Shown: positions 22,619 through 24,083 of the stretch, piece after piece
Layout: every line of letters begins with the position of its first letter
Numbering within the stretch: position 1 is the stretch's first letter
Assembly (NCBI GenBank): GCA_903829855.1
Contig: CAIKRN010000059.1
Coordinates: 1 to 24,083 of the forward strand
Length of the DNA stretch: 24,083 nucleotides
DNA from: an uncultured Opitutia bacterium
GTDB lineage: Bacteria; Verrucomicrobiota; Verrucomicrobiia; Opitutales; UBA953
Reading direction: 5' to 3'
The notes under the pieces: model-generated
The model's input: only the letters and a program-made list of their open reading frames with translations
Database searches by the model: none
What the model was told of the DNA's origin: nothing
Translations under genes and position numbers: made by a program

Positions 22619-23917
22619 TCAAAGCACCCCGTCGCGCCGCAACTGACGATACCCAATGTCGCGTCGGTAGTGAGACCCCTCGAACTTGACCTGCGGGACC
22701 ACGGAATATGCCCGTTGGGCCGCCTCTTGGAGCGTGGCGCCATGGGCCACAACCCCCAGAACCCGCCCGCCCGCCGTCACGACCCGACCATCGGCCTGAC
22801 GTTTAGTGCCGCCGTGGACGATATCCACCCCCGCCGGAAGGTTTACCGGCAAAGTAATCACGTCACCCTTGCGAATTTCCCCGGGATAGCCGCCAGCGGC
22901 GAGCACGATGATGATTGTCGCACCCGGCCGGAGCTTCACCGAAGCGGAGCGAAATCGCCCCAAGGCGATATCTTCCATGATTTGCACGGGATCGGTCTCG
23001 AGCGAAGGCATGAGCACCTGACACTCCGGATCGCCAAAACGCACATTGTACTCCACCACCCGAGGGCCGGTGGCCGTGACCATGATGCCGACATAAAGCG
23101 TCCCACGATAGTCTATGCCATCGGCCTTGAGCCCACGTAAAGTCGGCACGATGATTTCTTCGCGCAGGCGTCGCTCGACTTCTGGCGTGACGACCGTGGT
23201 CGGCGCATACGCACCCATGCCGCCCGTATTGAGACCGGTATCGCCTTCGCCCACCCGCTTATGATCCTGACTCGGAGGCAGCATCAAGTACTCTTCACCG
23301 CAGACCATCAGCATGATCGAGGCTTCCTCGCCTTGCATGAATTCCTCGATGACGACTTCGTCACCGGAAGCACCGAAAATCTTTGCCTGCATCATGTCGC
23401 GCAAAGCCGCTTCGGCTTCGGCGTGCGTCGTCGCGATGACGACACCCTTCCCTGCGGCTAGGCCAGAAGCCTTAATGACAATCGGCACCGACTGCCGACG
23501 CACATAAGCCAACGCTGGCTCGAGCTGGCGAAACGTCTCAGAGGAGGCGGTCGGTACCTTGTGTCGCACCATGAAATCTTTACTGAAAGCCTTACTCGCC
23601 TCAAGCCGGGCACCAGCGGCCAAAGGTCCATAGGCAGGTACGCCGGCCGCCTCGAGTGCATCTACCACGCCGGCTGCCAAGGGGACCTCTGGGCCGACGA
23701 TTACAAAATTAGAACCCGTCTGGCGCACCAGTGCGAGGACGGCCGCTGGATTGGCCGCATCAACCTCTAGGCATTCCGCCTCCAAGGCCATCCCGCCGTT
23801 ACCAGGTGCCACCCGGACCTTGGCCACGCGCGGGCTGCGCAGGCAGGCCTTGAGCAGCGAATGCTCGCGGCCACCTGAGCCGAGGATGAGGACGTCGAGA
23901 TTACCCTGCGTTGCCAT
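22619..23917 (-). CDS. purD: Phosphoribosylamine-glycine ligase (GAR synthetase)
   Basis: ATP-grasp enzyme joining glycine to 5-phosphoribosylamine in the second step of purine synthesis, cytoplasmic. 432 residues, normal length. Motifs: LGSGGREHSL (13-21), VAPGNGGM, FVIVGPEVPLAAGVVDAL, VIKASGLAAGKGVVIA, VIEEFMQGEEASIM, PPSQDHKRVGEGDTGLNTGGMGAYAP, and the ATP/Mg site VEYNVRFGDPECQ. First gene of the purD - phosphatase - rpiB - glyA run on the minus strand. RpiB and GlyA make the pentose phosphate and glycine that feed this pathway. It starts 38 nt downstream of the tRNA-Leu(GAG) terminator and has no obvious Shine-Dalgarno sequence. Confidence 0.98.
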   Translation of the reverse strand: MATQGNLDVLILGSGGREHSLLKACLRSPRVAKVRVAPGNGGMALEAECLEVDAANPAAVLALVRQTGSNFVIVGPEVPLAAGVVDALEAAGVPAYGPLAAGARLEASKAFSKDFMVRHKVPTASSETFRQLEPALAYVRRQSVPIVIKASGLAAGKGVVIATTHAEAEAALRDMMQAKIFGASGDEVVIEEFMQGEEASIMLMVCGEEYLMLPPSQDHKRVGEGDTGLNTGGMGAYAPTTVVTPEVERRLREEIIVPTLRGLKADGIDYRGTLYVGIMVTATGPRVVEYNVRFGDPECQVLMPSLETDPVQIMEDIALGRFRSASVKLRPGATIIIVLAAGGYPGEIRKGDVITLPVNLPAGVDIVHGGTKRQADGRVVTAGGRVLGVVAHGATLQEAAQRAYSVVPQVKFEGSHYRRDIGYRQLRRDGVL

Positions 23918-23954
23918 GGCTCACAGTAGGGCCGCACCCAGTGAATATGTGAAC

Positions 23955-23988
23955 CAAAAACAGGGCCGGCCCGTTTCCAGGCCGACCC
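23955..23988 (-). terminator. Intrinsic terminator of tRNA-Leu(GAG)
   Basis: On the minus strand GGGTCGGCC (23988-23980) pairs with GGCCGGCCC (23971-23963), with one T-G wobble, and is followed by TGTTTTTGG. The wobble is tolerated only in minus-strand RNA (it would be a C-A mismatch in the other direction). This supports the minus orientation, downstream of the tRNA and upstream of purD. Confidence 0.85.
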
Positions 23989-23997
23989 ATCCTAAAT

Positions 23998-24081
23998 TGG
24001 TGCTCAGGCCGGGACTTGAACCCGGACACCTTGCGGCACATGCACCTCAAGCATGCGTGTCTGCCATTCCACCACCTGAGC
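23998..24081 (-). tRNA. tRNA-Leu (anticodon GAG), CCA encoded
   Basis: Leucine transfer RNA, 84 nt. The acceptor stem pairs GCTCAGG (24081-24075) with CCTGAGC (24008-24002), followed by discriminator A and an encoded CCA (24000-23998). The anticodon arm CATGC-TTGAGGT-GCATG places anticodon GAG at 24048-24046. A long variable arm and the GGGTTCAAGTCCC T-arm are present. Only two bases of upstream flank lie in the window. Confidence 0.97.
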
Positions 24082-24083
24082 AA

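Noticed and set aside
36..24081. Genomic island between two tRNA-Leu genes
   Set aside because: No integrase, no attachment-site repeat beyond the tRNA sequences themselves, and the genes in between are ordinary core functions with similar composition.
1..24083. CRISPR arrays, toxin-antitoxin or restriction genes
   Set aside because: No regularly spaced direct repeats and no recognisable nuclease, methylase or toxin motif.

Overview
The window looks like chromosomal backbone of a Verrucomicrobiota bacterium, probably Opitutae-like. The basis is indirect. There is a very large secreted propeller/HEAT/cytochrome c protein of the kind abundant in the Planctomycetota-Verrucomicrobiota group, paired short pseudopilin-like proteins, a small CxxSGK-type protein family I associate with that group, menaquinone synthesis, and GC-rich genes that mostly lack Shine-Dalgarno sequences. 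Genes are densely packed, often with 1-38 nt overlaps. I see no phage, insertion sequence with a transposase, CRISPR array or toxin module.

Layout: 36-120 is tRNA-Leu(CAG) (+). 325-5578 (+) is a tightly overlapping run: cytoplasmic hybrid histidine kinase, ClpS, a DUF2017-like protein and a SulP anion transporter. 5720-6793 (+) is a class I fructose-bisphosphate aldolase with a strong terminator, followed by a gene-free stretch with a REP/MITE-like inverted repeat and a second terminator. 7077-11414 (-) is the 1445-residue propeller/HEAT/di-heme protein. 11488-12465 (-) is a MidA/NDUFAF7-type methyltransferase, head-to-head with tsaD (12549-13571, +). A convergent isochorismatase-like hydrolase follows (13568-14143, -).

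14216-16640 (+) holds a mini PQQ-propeller protein, the CxxSGK protein, a lipoprotein with a SecD-P1-like segment and an M23 peptidase with all expected catalytic residues; the last two are translationally coupled. 16642-18604 (-) is a coupled menA - dCMP deaminase-like - yqgE run. 18688-20263 (-) holds two tandem pseudopilin paralogues, the first ending in its own terminator before the second. 20335-23917 (-) is purD - ywlE-type phosphatase - rpiB - glyA, linking one-carbon/glycine supply to purine synthesis. 23998-24081 (-) is tRNA-Leu(GAG), so two related tRNA-Leu genes sit as an inverted pair at the window edges.

No complete undescribed defence or mobile system stands out. The best leads are the inverted-repeat element at 6895-7016, the kinase/ClpS/DUF2017/SulP overlap chain, the SecD-like lipoprotein next to the M23 peptidase, and the patchy identity between the two pseudopilin genes. 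Functional names come from motif recognition by eye; no database search was run.
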